A program made the translations under genes and the position numbers. The notes under the pieces were generated by a model. That model was not told where the DNA came from, did not search any database, and was given only the letters and a program-made list of their open reading frames with translations. A stretch of DNA of 64,000 bases from Prorocentrum cordatum (taxonomy: Eukaryota > Sar > Dinophyceae > Prorocentrales > Prorocentraceae): NCBI GenBank assembly GCA_963575745.1, contig CAUYUJ010022437.1, positions 210,143-274,142 on the forward strand, written 5' to 3'. Shown here one piece after another: positions 42,080-52,289 of the stretch; position 1 is the first letter of the stretch; every line of letters starts with the position of its first letter.

Positions 42080-42539
42080 CTGGCCGGGGAGGGAAGAGGG
42101 AGGAAGAGAGGGAAAGCAGTAAAGGCGCAGGGAGAAAGGGAGGCGCGAAACGCCCAGGGGGGGCTGCGGGGGGCGGCAGCAATGGCAACCACCGCCCCGC
42201 GATTATCATCGTGCACGAGACAAAGCGAGTGTGCACAATGAGTCGACGCCTGCATCCAGCAAGTGCATGGGGTCACCTCACACTCTCCGTTGTACTGCAA
42301 GTGTCGCCGTTTCCATACTAGCGGGAGGAAGGGGACTCCACAGGCGAGCACTGGCCCGGGCAAAAGAGGAATCATATCAAGAGGGGGGAGGGGGGAGAAA
42401 GGAGCTGGAGAGAGCCGGGAGGCGGAGGAGACCAGCGAGCGGCCGCAGAGTGTGAGCCACCCGACCCCATCGCTGGGTGCACGCGCGCTGGCCCGAGGCC
42501 AGGAGCGGGAACACAGAAGTGTGGGGGAGGAGGGAGAGT

Positions 42540-42540
<1 letters not shown>
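42080..42540. other. intronic DNA, no exon recognised
   Basis: Purine-rich stretches (GGGGAGGGAAGAGGG at 42085, GAGGGGGGAGGGGGG at 42380). Possible location of the missing TM4-TM6 exon is after this, in the gap. Confidence 0.5.
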
Positions 42541-42623
<83 letters not shown>

Positions 42624-42653
42624 CTGATGCTGATGCTGATGCTGATGCTGATG
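42541..42653. repeat. (ATG)n-(CTG ATG)n microsatellite abutting the gap
   Basis: About 80 bp of uninterrupted GAT triplets, then GATGCT hexamers up to the first N. The assembly broke here, so real tract length is unknown. Confidence 0.97.
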
Positions 42654-42753
42654 NNNNNNNNNNNNNNNNNNNNNNNNNNNNNNNNNNNNNNNNNNNNNNN
42701 NNNNNNNNNNNNNNNNNNNNNNNNNNNNNNNNNNNNNNNNNNNNNNNNNNNNN
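42654..42753. other. assembly gap, exactly 100 N
   Basis: The round length suggests a placeholder for a gap of unknown size. It lies between transporter exons d and f, where an exon is missing. Confidence 0.99.
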
Positions 42754-43024
42754 GTCCACCCCCAGGAAGCTGCCTCTCCTGGCCCAGGAGTTCCTCCTTT
42801 CGAGGCAGGGGTGTAAAGGGGGGGGGGGAGTAGGGGAGGGGGGCGAGGGCGAGGGTTGCGTCGTGCCGCGCGGCCTCCCGTGCGCCGACGGGGGGCGTCG
42901 GCGGCGCCCCGCGCACCAGGGGGGAGGGAGAGCGAGGGCCGGCGGCCCACGGAGCCGAGGCGGGGCCCGGGCGGCCCGGGGGAGGCGGCAGGAGGGGCCC
43001 TTCGCCAGGGCGACCTGCCCAGAC

Positions 43025-43185
43025 CCCCCCTCGAGCCATGAAGAGATCGCCACGGGGGGTTTTGCAGTATTTTTGGTCATGGGGGCCCTTTGCCGGCCCT
43101 CGGGACCGTCAGAAAGCGACCCGGGACGAGGAGCCGCTCCTGGGGAACGGGAAGAGACCTCTGGGGGTCGACGACCAGTTGTAAG
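43025..43185 (+). mobile_element. family A TIR element, forward copy
   Basis: CCCAGACCCCCCCTCGAGCC at the left, GGGGGCCCTTTGCCGGCCC, GTCAGAAAGCGACCCGGGAC, GAGCCGCTCCTGGGGAACGG and GGGGGTCGACGACC at the right. Confidence 0.85.
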
Positions 43186-43186
43186 A

Positions 43187-43345
43187 GTTCAGGAGGGAAA
43201 AAAACACACGCAGACACAATTCATCGTCCGCCCCAGGAAGATATGAGAGAAGATGGGAAGTGGGGGGGGGAAGACAAAGACCTGGAAGATATTGGGAAAT
43301 ATGGGGAATCCTGTTATTGGTGTGCATTTGTTTGTGTGTCCCAGG
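43187..43345 (+). mobile_element. dispersed element I, copy 1
   Basis: CAGGAGGGAAAAAAACACAC, ATTCATCGTCCGCCCCAGGA, GGGAAATATGGGGAATCCTG and TTTGTGTGTCCCAGGGCC. Two more copies at 47218-47372 and 47540-47705 share all four blocks. Terminal repeats are weak (CACAGACACA against TGTGTGTCC), so mobility is inferred from dispersal. Confidence 0.75.
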
Positions 43346-43346
43346 G

Positions 43347-43517
43347 CCTCGTCAAGAGTGACCTTTCGCCAGAGTGACCATGGGTGCGGGCCCAGTGGGG
43401 TCCCCCGATCGCCAAGCGCACTGCGATAGTAGCGACTTGCGCGCGTGTGTTTGGTCCCCCCGTGGCCCTCAAGAAGGCCGCGCACCAGAGGTCACTCTTG
43501 CCCAGGGTCACTCTGGC
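43347..43517 (+). mobile_element. family M TIR element, copy 2
   Basis: Left end CGCCAGAGTGACCATGGGTG and right end GGTCACTCTTGCCCAGGGTC then ACTCTGGCG. Interior TCCCCCGATCGCC, TGCGATAGTAGCGACTTGC matches the M copy at 12779-13101. Confidence 0.8.
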
Positions 43518-43527
43518 GAACAGCCGA

Positions 43528-43693
43528 GGGTGGTATTGGGGGACGACCTACATGGGGGGTGAAGAAAAAAGGGCCCTGAGAGGGGCACCTTAGGGCCCCT
43601 GTTGGGCCCCTGCTGGATCCAAACGCGGCCCTGAAGTTCCCTTGTGGGGCTTTGTTCTTCACTCCCCATGTAGGTCATCCCCCAGTACCCCCC
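43528..43693 (+). mobile_element. TIR element L, single copy
   Basis: Left GGTGGTATTGGGGGACGACC then TACATGGGGGGTGAAGAA; right TTCTTCACTCCCCATGTAGG then TCATCCCCCAGTACCCCCC: an inverted pair of about 38 bp with few mismatches. GCCGAG before and GCCCGAG after may be the target duplication. Confidence 0.85.
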
Positions 43694-43755
43694 GCCCGAG
43701 AGAGAGAGAGAGGTGGAGGACGTGACAGGCTAAGGAGAAGGACAGAACACATAAT

Positions 43756-43960
43756 TCGGCGGCGAGCCCTGGGGGGGGAAGTGAGAAGCGGCGGGCATTT
43801 TCAGAGGGCTCGGATATCCCCCGGCCTTCAGAGAAGTTGTTTTTGAAGCCTTCCCCGAAGACGCAGAAAACTCTTCAGAAGGCCAGAGCGCTCCTGAGAA
43901 GTCCCGCCGCCTTCTGAGAAGGCCTTCTCCTTATCGCTTCCCCCCTCTCTCGCCGCCGAG
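43756..43960 (+). mobile_element. family C TIR element, copy C5, with ~25-bp flanking direct repeats
   Basis: Starts TCGGCGGCGAGCCCTGGGGG and ends CCCCTCTCTCGCCGCCGA(G). Direct repeats flank it: GAAGGACAGAACACATAAT (ends 43755) and GAGGACAGAACACATGAT (ends 43993), about 22 of 25 bases alike. Confidence 0.87.
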
Positions 43961-43999
43961 TGAAAGGATAAAGAAGAGGACAGAACACATGATAAAGGA

Positions 44000-45235
44000 G
44001 GCATGGAAACTCTGAAGGGCAAGGAGAGGAGGAGGCGGAGGGGGTAGGGTCGTTGTGGCCCGATGAGGTGTCGAGAGCGACCGTTTGTCTCATGTCGCGT
44101 GCTCCTTCACAAGAGGGTTTGGCATGCTGAGTTTGCTCTTGTCTGGACATGTTTCAAATATTTTGTCCTGTTGTAGTTGTTTAAGACTGCAGGCACGTGC
44201 GCTGCTTGCTCCCCCTTCCCCTACCCCCTGAGGACCCAGAGGGGGAGGGCGCGGTGAGCTCTGTCGTGCTGGGCTCAGGCGCCGGGGACTTGAAGGGGAG
44301 GCCGGCTCCTCACCCTCGTCCTCGACCTCTACCCTTTTCCTCGACCATCGTCCTGCATCATGCGGCATCGCCCCCCCCCCCCCACATTTTATGCCCCTCC
44401 TCCTTTGTCCTGCTTCTCATCCTTCTGATCCTAGTGCTCATTACCTTTACACTCACCGACCTATCCATCTCAGATTGTTCCCCCCATCCCTGCATCCTTG
44501 TCCATTCGTCTCCATCATGCTCGCTCTCATCGTCATATCACCGTCGTTTTCCGTTCGTCTCCTCTTTCTTGACATCCCCAATCTCTCCCGTCATGCCCCT
44601 CCTCCCCTCCCTATGTGTATAACGCGTTGAGATACCGACTCTGGGACTCCAGCACCGATTCTAGAGAATCGCGTAGCCTTCTAAAACATATGTTCATGAT
44701 TCATGTTGTCAGATCCTGCTCCAGAGACTGGTCTTGCGAATGAACCGCAGGACAGTCGTGCCCTGATAAGGGGTCCTCACGGCCTACCCAGGCACTCCTA
44801 GGGATCATTCGTTTTATCTGATTGGCGGCCCGCCGCAGAGCGTAAACGATGAGCCACACCGTTGGGCTACCTGGATCGAGCCACGCCGCTCTGGCAGCCA
44901 CCCGGTTGGCTGACGAAGCCGCAACTTACCCAGATCACCTTTCGGGTGATATTTTGGTTGGCGGTGGACGGGAGCAGGCTCCCGATTGCGATTGGCGTCG
45001 AACCTTATTCGCGACCGATCTCCCGAACGGTTTTGCACACATGCAAGTATACACACATATGCATATACCGGCAGTCCTACCTGTCGGCCTCACCATCAGT
45101 CCATCGATTTTGGTATCAGAGCGTCAATTTGTTGCACGGCCTATACGCTTCACATGTCATTCCGACCGCATCATCAATCGGTCGACCGAACTTACAGACT
45201 ATCTCTCGATCAGTCCAAATTTCATCGATATCCTC
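44000..45235. other. intronic DNA, no exon recognised
   Basis: Pyrimidine-rich 44190-44620 and AT-balanced 44640-45235. No motif of the missing TM4-TM6 exon is found on the + strand. Confidence 0.5.
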
Positions 45236-45239
45236 GACA

Positions 45240-45470
45240 ACCAGGGTTTCACCTTGTGACAGCCACGGGCAACCACGGGACAAGCACGGGACAACCACGC
45301 CACAACCACGGCACATCCACGGGCAATATCACGGGACGATCACAGGGCAACCACGGGACAACCGTGAGACAATCGTGGGACAACCGCGGGACAAACACGG
45401 GGCATCGGCGGGACAACCACGGGCCAACGACAAGCAAGGGATAACCACGGGATAACCACGGGACGCCGAC
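45240..45470 (+). repeat. ACAACCACGGG short tandem repeat, array 1
   Basis: About 20 degenerate 10-12-bp units of the ACAACCACGGG type. A second array at 45690-45955 has the same unit, with about 220 bp of different sequence between. Confidence 0.9.
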
Positions 45471-45689
45471 TCATGAATGCTCAGGCTTTACGATCAGTTT
45501 ATCGATATCCTTATCAAGCAATCGGTCGTTCTCATTTTTTCTTTTCTTGGCTACTGACCCACCCATGTCATGATCAGCAGATTTGTCAGGAGTGCTAGCT
45601 ATCGGCCTCATTCTCTGTATATTGTCCAATCAATCGACCTTCGATCCCAAAATGTATCTGTCGGCTTCAATATGTATGTATAGACTGGG

Positions 45690-45955
45690 CAACGGCAAGA
45701 CAAGCACAGCACAGAATAACCACGGCACGTCCACGGGACAACCAAGGGACATTCACAGATAACCCAAGGACAATTTCGGGGCGACCACGGGACAACAACG
45801 GGATAACCACGTGACAACCGCGGGAAGCCACGGGACAACCATTGGACAACCACGGCACACCCACGACACAACCGTCGACAACCATGGGACAGCCACGGGA
45901 CAACCACGGAACGACCACGGGACATCCATAGGACAGCGGGGGCGACAACCCCGGG
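45690..45955 (+). repeat. ACAACCACGGG short tandem repeat, array 2
   Basis: About 23 degenerate units, including ACACCCACGAC and ACAACCGTCGAC variants. Frames across both arrays give Asn/His/Gly/Thr-rich peptides and are artefacts. Confidence 0.9.
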
Positions 45956-46151
45956 CACGCCCCCGTTTGCGGGGAAGCGATTCATTTTGGCGTGATTTGG
46001 CCCCCCCTTCACGCGCGGCGTGAAGGTAGATTTCCCGGCCGGGGTCTTTGCTCCCCTTCGGCCTCCTTCTTCTCAACATCCCGATGCTTTGCGCTTCTTG
46101 TTGCCAAGAGCGGGGGCGGGATGGGGGGGGGACAGGTTGGGGGCGGCAGGG

Positions 46152-46356
46152 CTAATGGAGGATGACGATTAATAAATGACCGGGGGTCGTGTTCACGCGG
46201 CGGCGCCCGGGATGACGATTAGAAGAAACCGGCCGCGGACTGGAAAACTATTTTCTTAATCGTTCTCCTCCAGTCAGAAAATTGTGCAGACATAGCAGAA
46301 AACTATTTTTTCAATCGCTCTCTCCCATTTTTTAATTAATCGTCATCCCGCATTAG
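46152..46356 (+). mobile_element. family G TIR element, copy G2
   Basis: 205 bp. Left CTAATGGAGGATGACGATTA, right TTAATCGTCATCCCGCATTAG; the outer CTAATG/CATTAG are part of the inverted pair, so this copy looks complete. Very similar to G1 at 12033-12240. Confidence 0.9.
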
Positions 46357-46469
46357 TGTCCAGAGACACTGCGCTGCCGGCCCGCCCTGGGGTGGGCGCC
46401 TCGTCCCCGCGCGCCGCCCCCTCGGCCGCCTCCCCGAGCCTCCTCTCGGCCACAGCTCCGCTGCCGCAG

Positions 46470-46540
46470 GCGTCTTCCTCTTCGTCTACGTGGGCATCGA
46501 GGTCGCGTTCGGGGGCTACGTGGACGCCTTTGCCCAAGAG
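46470..46540 (+). CDS. transporter exon f (start of second six-TM half)
   Basis: After CTGCCGCAG, reads GVFLFVYVGIEVAFGGYVDA then FAQE. The VYVGxEVxFGGY pattern matches TM7 of MFSD4/NaGLT1 proteins. The acceptor GCAG|GC is conventional. The 5' boundary could be earlier, since the frame is open for about 30 codons upstream. The exon ends at GAG 46538-46540, where a TIR intron begins. Confidence 0.82.
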
Positions 46541-47217
46541 AGAACGGCAGAGAGCGACGCAAGAATGAGCCCTCTGAGGACCGAACTGACTTCTTGGGTC
46601 GGCGCGAGCCCCTTCCTGACAGGACAGGCAGGATCGCACTGCGACGCCCATGTGGTGTGGATGTGCGTTGGGTTGGTGATGTTGCTTCTTTGCCGTCGTT
46701 CTCGCACTCGCGCACCCTGCATGATGTGCACCAGTCTGGGTTCCCTTATCGGCAGCTACGAGTTTATGAGTCCCCGGCTTGAGCACGCGCCTGAGGCTTG
46801 CGGCCGCGAGGCCAGCTTCAGAGCAACTAGCACGAGCCAAATGCTATGCCATAGCAGCTGAAGTGGAGACTGTTGCTTTAGGGCCCAGCAGCAGTCTGTC
46901 GCGGGCGATGTTTCTCCCCCAATCCCCGAGTTTCGCCCGAAAAGTTTGGCCGCTCAGAAAAACGAGAAAACCCTGGGATACACCCCAAGGGGGCAATTTG
47001 GACGCACCCCTATCGAGGATGGACACCCCCCCATCGTATATCCCAGGGTTGGCACCAAATTTTTGGTCCATTCGGAACCCCACGAAGCCTGAGATAGGGG
47101 TCGACATATCCCCTGTTAGTCTGGGTTACCGGGCTCACCCGCCTCTGCCCCCTCTCCCCCCCGCAGATAAGCAGCCTGACCCTGTCGGTTGCGCAAGCCA
47201 GAAGGGGGTACGCAGTA

Positions 47218-47372
47218 CTGTCAGGAGGAAACAAAACGCACAGACAATGAATCGTCGATTCCCCCGAAAATCTGGGAAAATATGGGAAGTGGGGGGGGAA
47301 GGCAAAAACCCATAAAATATAGAAAATATGGGGGATCCTGTAATTCGTGTCTACTCCTTTGTGTGTCCCAGG
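47218..47372 (+). mobile_element. dispersed element I, copy 2, in intron C
   Basis: CAGGAGGAAACAAAACGCAC, GAATCGTCGATTCCCCCGAA, TATGGGGGATCCTGTAATTC and TTTGTGTGTCCCAGGGCC. Confidence 0.8.
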
Positions 47373-47539
47373 GCCCCTTCATACTGGTGTGCGCGGGCGT
47401 ACGTGAGGCTGCCCAGAGCGAAAATGTCAGGCTATCGTCCGGCCACCCCCCGTAGTGGATACAGTCAAGACGCTGAAACAAGGAACAGTTTGGGGTCGGA
47501 AGGGGCTCGATGTTCCTTAGGTTCCTCCAGTGCTGTTCC

Positions 47540-47705
47540 TCTTTCAGGAAGGAAAAAACACAGACACAATGCATCGTCGCTTCCCCCGAAATATGGAAAA
47601 ATACGGGCAGTGGGGGGGAAGACGAAAACCCAGAAAATAATGAAAAACATTGGGAATCCTGCTATTTGTGTGTAATTATTTGTGTGTGTGTGTGTGTGTC
47701 CCAGG
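47540..47705 (+). mobile_element. dispersed element I, copy 3, in intron C
   Basis: CAGGAAGGAAAAAACACAGA, GCATCGTCGCTTCCCCCGAA, ACATTGGGAATCCTGCTATT and a (GT)n run ending GTCCCAGGGCC. Together with copy 2 it forms a head-to-tail pair about 320 bp apart. Confidence 0.8.
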
Positions 47706-47936
47706 GCCCCTTCACTCTTGCCCTCCTGGGGCACGGAGGCGCTTACAGTGCCCAGAAGGGGCTTCGTTCCTGATTTGGCGTTCCTTCTTTCGGCAGCCCG
47801 ACTGTAGCCCTCGCCGACAAAAAAATACAGAAGGCTATCGAAGGGGGGGGGGGCCGGGCGCTGGCGCCGACCCAAGACATCCGCACAGGGCTCCGAGAGC
47901 TCATCTGTTCTGCTTCCTCTGCCGTTCTTGCCAGAG

Positions 47937-48035
47937 TGGCTGGGCGCCTCCAAGCTCGACGCGGCCCAGCTGACGTCGGTCTACTGGGGCGCCCTCTGCC
48001 TCGGCAGGCTCGTCGCGGCGGCCGCCACCTCGCAC
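47937..48035 (+). CDS. transporter exon g (TM8 region)
   Basis: WLGASKLDAAQLTSVYWGAL then CLGRLVAAAATSH. LTSVYWGALCLGR corresponds to the conserved LNSxFWGxFxxxR segment of MFSD4/NaGLT1 proteins. A donor CAC|GTCCAC follows. No downstream exon with the GASLGE or FP signatures was found up to the window end. Confidence 0.82.
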
Positions 48036-48260
48036 GTCCACCACGCCCGGCACCCCGGCCGCCAGCGCCCGCGCCGAAGCGTCGGGGGGGCTCTCTTTTG
48101 GTGTTGGCGCCACTTGCGCGAAAGCTCGTGCCACACTGGGTGGAACCTCGAGCACGCAAGCAGGTCGCTCGCACCGTGGCCCCCCCGGCCAGGAGTGCCA
48201 GAGCGGCCCGGACGGGGCCGGCGGCTCATGGGAAGCCCGCTGCGCCGCCTCAGAGGCTGA

Positions 48261-48302
<42 letters not shown>
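48261..48302. repeat. (CAG)n microsatellite
   Basis: About 14 CAG triplets directly before a family A element. Read as poly-Gln in one open frame; probably intronic. Confidence 0.95.
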
Positions 48303-48303
<1 letters not shown>

Positions 48304-48489
48304 CCAGACCCTCGACGTAATGAATTTTTCATGACGTCGACCCCCAGCGGTCTGGACCCATCCCCCGGGACCGGTTCTTCGTCCTGAGTCGTTTTTTGAC
48401 GGTCCCGAGGGCCGGTAAGGGCCCCCAGAGGCCAAAACTTATGAAAAACCTACCGTCGTGATTTTTTCATAACTCGAGGGGGTCTGGGG
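48302..48489 (-). mobile_element. family A TIR element, best-preserved reverse copy
   Basis: 188 bp. Left CCCCAGACCCTCGACGTAAT, right TCATAACTCGAGGGGGTCTG then GGG: inverted over about 23 bp with few changes. It differs from A1 (37456-37635) at only a handful of positions, so the two are recent relatives. Confidence 0.93.
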
Positions 48490-49875
48490 CGTCAGGTGCA
48501 TCGTCCGTCCTCGGCTCAGCTGCCTCAGGAAGCGCAGCATGTGCCGTGCTTCAAAAGCGTCCGTGCCAATACGTTGCGCGTTGGCTCGACGTGCCGGCCC
48601 ACGCTCCGGCGAACGTGCCGCGCCGGGCGCCCGCGCTCCATCTGCGTGCTGGGCTCCGTGTGAACACGCCGCGGGTCGCGTGCTGCGCATCGGGCCGGCT
48701 GAGGCCCTCGATCTCCGGCTCCGTCTCGCCAGTGGCGGGCGGAGAATCGAGTAGGGGATCGACTGCAGCATTGGTTTGCCCCAGAATTGTTCTGCTTTTC
48801 TCTTGTCGAATCCACGGGCAGTCCGTAGAGCTTTCCCCAATCTACGAGTGGTTGACGCATTGTTGTTGAAGAGTCGACGTGCAAATCAAGTTGGGGGTGA
48901 ATCAGTTCTGTAGTCGACTCAAGGCATCTTGCAATAGCCCAGGGTTCCGAGAATATCTCAGGAAGTAGGCCTAACTCTCTCGAACCACGTCTTGGAACCC
49001 AGGGATTTCTCAGGCGAAACGGGCCAGAGCACCTCGCGAACCGCATCTTGGAACTCAGGTGTGAGTTGCGAGGATGATCCCCCAGTCGAGAGAGCGCCAT
49101 CACAGCTACACCCCCGGTGGCCGGAGGCCCTGGGCAGCACAACGTCGGAGGGGAAGGCTCGGTGCTGCTCGGGCGGACCCACAGGGGGCCTCCAGACGGC
49201 CCACAGGGGGGCCTCCAGACGGCCCACAGGAGGCCCCCGAGAAGCCGCGGGAGGCCCCCGCAAGCTCGGAGGGAGGAGGAGCGATGCCAACACCACCAGG
49301 GGGCCCACCGCCAGCGAGGAGGTCCACGATGCCTCTCCGAGCTGGAGGCCGGGGATGTCTCGAGCGAGAGGGGGGGACCACACCACCAGGGAGTTCCCCC
49401 TTGCCTCCTCGCATCTCCTCGCCCTGTTGGTGTTGGTGTTGGTGTCGCCGTTCCTTGTTCCTAGCAAGGACCCCGCGCAAGGGGCAAAAGTCGCTCCACT
49501 CCCTAAGGAAAAGGTGCATTTGTTGCATGTTAGCTTCTCTGGTCTTCACAGTGTCCAGGACAGGCCAGGAGGCTCCCAAGACCGCCCCAGGGAATGGGAG
49601 ATCCTGCGGCAGACCATGCTGGGAGGGACGCCACGGGCCACCGATTCCGGATCCCGAAGGGTTCCCGCCTGGCTTTCAGCAGAATCGTTTCAGGCCCAAG
49701 ATGGTGAGGGGATTTGTTGCCCAGCAGCCCTTTTGACAGGAGCCCCCGATGCTGGACAAGTGTTTTTGTTAGTACTGTACTTCGCACGCTTGCCACCCCT
49801 GGCCCCGCGCTGGCCTTTGTGCGCAGGACGTCGGCGAGGACGTCGAGCAGAGTCGCCCCATGACTGCCCCTTCCA
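48490..49875. other. no recognisable gene; local duplications
   Basis: GGGGCCTCCAGACGGCCCAC is repeated directly at about 49186 and 49207. ACCGCATCTTGGAACTCAGG and ACCACGTCTTGGAACCCAGG near 48980-49060 are also copies. Downstream exons of the transporter could be here but are not recognised. Confidence 0.45.
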
Positions 49876-49879
49876 GAGC

Positions 49880-50065
49880 CCCCCGGGTGTCGTGAAGAAG
49901 CCGCAATGGAAATTTTTGGTGATCTGCCACGTTTGGGGCCCTCGACCTGTCTGCACAGAGAGGGCCTCGGGATAGAAAGCCGGTTTCGGGGAAGTGTCAA
50001 GATCTCCAGGGCTCCACCCTGCAAAACAGAAACAGGATGTCGTGTGTCTTGTTTCTCCTCCTTGA
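49880..50065 (+). mobile_element. family A TIR element, degenerate forward copy
   Basis: GTCGTGAAGAAGCCGCAATG, TTTGGGGCCCTCGACC, CGGGATAGAAAGCCGGTTTC and ACAGGATGTCGTGTGTCTTG. Followed by a short (TCC)n tract at 50070-50115. Confidence 0.6.
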
Positions 50066-50566
50066 TCTCCTCCTCCTCCTCCTCCTTCTCATCCTCCTCC
50101 TCGTCCTCCCCGCGGGTCCACTCGTAGCAAGCGAATTAGACTGCACAAGGCAACAACATGTCTCTCCCCCATCCAGGATCATGAACTCACGAGGTCGTGG
50201 GTGGTATTTCGCCAAGGGGGTGAGAGTTTGCGGGTGAGTTCACCCAGAGGTTTCTTGGAGACCCACGGAGGTCCCCGAATGGCTGATGGAGACCGAGAGT
50301 GGCTTGTGGAGCACGCGTGCACCGCGTGGTGCGATGAGAATACGGGTTCAACCTTATTTTTCATAGTGTTTCAACAAGTGCGCGCGGGCAGAACATGCTT
50401 CAACTTATGATGGGAAAGCACAGAGGTGTGCAACGCTTGCGAACTCGGTGTGTTTGACCTGGTTTCGACATGTGCGCGCGTGTGGACTTTGCACACTTCT
50501 TTGCAAGGGATGATTTGAACTCTTCATTAGATATACGAGTGTGCGCGCCGCACAGTATGATCGAAG

Positions 50567-51110
50567 ACGCCCACGGCGAATCACCGCCGCCCCCTGCCCT
50601 TTTGGAAGCGCCTGCGTGGCCGAACGTTGGGTTTGAGCTTGGCCAAGCTATCAGGCCACGCGTTCCCCGAGTGGGTTTCGAAAGCCTTCGGAGAACACGG
50701 AGTCGGGCGAGCTATCGGACCAGGTGGTTTCCGAGTTTTCGGGCCCCCTGGAGGACGTCTTGGAGGGGTCTTGGGCCGTCTTGGAGGCCTCTGGCGAGCC
50801 TTTTGGGCAGTCTAAGACCATTTTCAGGCCATCTGGGGATGTCTTGGGTGCATCTTGGGGCCATCTTCGCGGTCTTGGAGACCTTCTTGGCCGTCTTGGA
50901 GGCATCTTGGAGGCCATCCTGGCCGTCTTGGAGACCATCTTGGGCGTCGTGGGGGGCCATCGTGGGCCGTCTCGGCGTCTTGTTGGGGCCCTCTTGTGGG
51001 CCTCTTGGGCTGTCCTGGGGCCATCTTGGAGGCCTCATAGGCGCTCTCAGGACGATGCTGGGGGCCTCTTGGGCCGTCTTGGGCCGTCGGAGAGCTGAAA
51101 AGAAGAACAT
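50567..51110 (+). repeat. segmental duplicate 1 (partner 52290-52850)
   Basis: GACGCCCACGGCGAATCACC, TTTTGGAAGCGCCTGCGTGG, CGCGTTCCCCGAGTGGGTTT and CACGGAGTCGGGCGAGCTAT are shared with the partner, followed by similar repeat runs. The non-repeat lead-in of about 150 bp is nearly identical in both, which marks a duplication and not just shared short units. Confidence 0.88.
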
Positions 51111-52289
51111 GCCAAACTCCTTCAAACATCAGAGGAACATCAATGATTTTAACCCTGTCGGGCCTTCCTGGAGGACGTGTTGGAGGGCTCTTGGGCCGTC
51201 TTGGAGGCCTCTTGCGGGCCTATAGGGCCGTCTTAGGCCATCTTGAGGCCATCTTGGGCCGTCTTGGGTGCATCGTCGGGCCATCTTAGCCGTCTTGACG
51301 GCCATCTTGGCCGTCTTGGAGGCATCTTGGAGGCCATTTTGGCCGTCTTTGAGGCTATCTTGGGCGTCGGCCGTCTCGGGGCTTTCTAGGGGGCCTCTTG
51401 GGCTGTCGTGGGGCCATCTTGGAGGCTTCTTGGGCGCTCTTGGGTCGATGTTGGGGGCCGCTTGGGTCGTCTTGGGCCGTCGGAGAGCTCAAAAGAAGCA
51501 AAAGCCTAAATCCTTTGAACACCGAAGGCAAATACATGATCGTCTTGGAGAGTTCTTGGGCCGTCTTGGAGGCCTCTTGCGGGACTTTTGGGCAGTCTTC
51601 GGCCATCTTGAGGCCATCTTGGGCCGTCTTGGGTGCATTTGGGGGCTATATTGGCCGTCTTGGAGGCCATCTTGGCCGTCTTGGAGGCATTTTGGAGGCC
51701 ATCATGGCCGTCTTGGAGGCCATCTGGGGCTCCTTGGGGGCCCTTGGGCCCTCCTGTGGCCGTCTTAGAGGCTTCTTGGGCAGTCTTTGGGCGATCTTGG
51801 TGACCTCTTGGGCAGTCTTGGGCCGTCGGAAGGCCGAAAAGGAGCAGTCGCCAAAATCCTTCAAAAACCCAAGAAAAATCGATGACTTTGACCTCTTCGG
51901 GCCGTCCTCGAGGACCCTGGAGGACCTCTTCGAGGCCTCGTGGGCCGTCTTGGAGGCCTCTTGGAGGCCTCTGGGGCCGTCTTCGGCCGTCTTGGGCCGT
52001 CTTAAGTATTTCTTGTGCGAACTTGGAGGCATCCTGGACTCTCTTAGGCCGTCTTCGAGGCCATCTTGGTCCATCTTGGGCGAACTTGGAGGCCATCTTG
52101 GAGGCCATCTGGGAGCCGTTTGAAGCCGAACAATCCTTTGCAGCCACCTTTTGCGCACCCTTCCGGGTGGCCGGCGGGACGGGCCGAAGCCCCATGGGGA
52201 TTTCTTGTGGAAGGAGAACCAAAGCCAAAATCGAAAGGGTCTAGCACGCCGGGCACCCTTGTGGCAAGCCAGCAGGGGGCGGCGGATCG

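Larger units (their letters stand above)
46541..47936 (+). mobile_element. TIR intron C in the transporter, with imperfect 8-10-bp direct repeat
   Basis: AGAACGGCAGAG (46541-46552) and CTCTGCCGTTCT (47917-47928) are a perfect 12-bp inverted pair; with gaps the pairing extends about 40 bp (...ATGAGCCCTCTGAGG against CTCCGAGAGCTCAT...). TGCCCAAGAG precedes and TGCCAGAG follows. Removing 1396 bp joins CAA GAG to TGG CTG, giving FAQE-WLGASK. The possible ends are AG-AG or GA-GA, not GT/GC/GA-AG. Two copies of element I and an inverted AACCCTGGGATA/TATCCCAGGGTT pair (46969-46980, 47039-47050) lie inside. Confidence 0.8.
37276..48035 (+). other. split gene locus: MFSD4/NaGLT1-like major facilitator transporter (partial)
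   Basis: Seven exon segments in the correct order and on one strand together cover the N-terminal region and about two thirds of an MFS transporter of the MFSD4 / sodium-dependent glucose transporter 1 type. Diagnostic stretches are LGPTLLDL (end of TM1), RALGYMAGAQLGGKL (TM2 with the GxxxG signature), the TM3 run, VYVGIEVAFGGYV (start of the second half) and LTSVYWGALCLGRL (TM8 region). Family members have 12 TM segments and move sugars or other small solutes across membranes; the substrate here is unknown. Missing: the start codon, the exon with the expected DTGGN and MQALHF signatures (possibly in the 42654-42753 gap), and everything after 48035. Three of its introns are TIR elements with direct-repeat ends and no GT/GC/GA-AG; the others can use conventional AG acceptors. 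Introns total over 9 kb against about 0.75 kb of exon. Confidence 0.8.

Noticed and set aside
45240-45955. Possible CRISPR-like array of ACAACCACGGG repeats
   Set aside because: Units are 10-12 bp, degenerate and have no unique spacers; a eukaryotic short tandem repeat.
46443-46470. Pyrimidine tract and AG before exon f as proof of the exact exon start
   Set aside because: The frame is open about 30 codons upstream, so the acceptor is plausible but not decisive.
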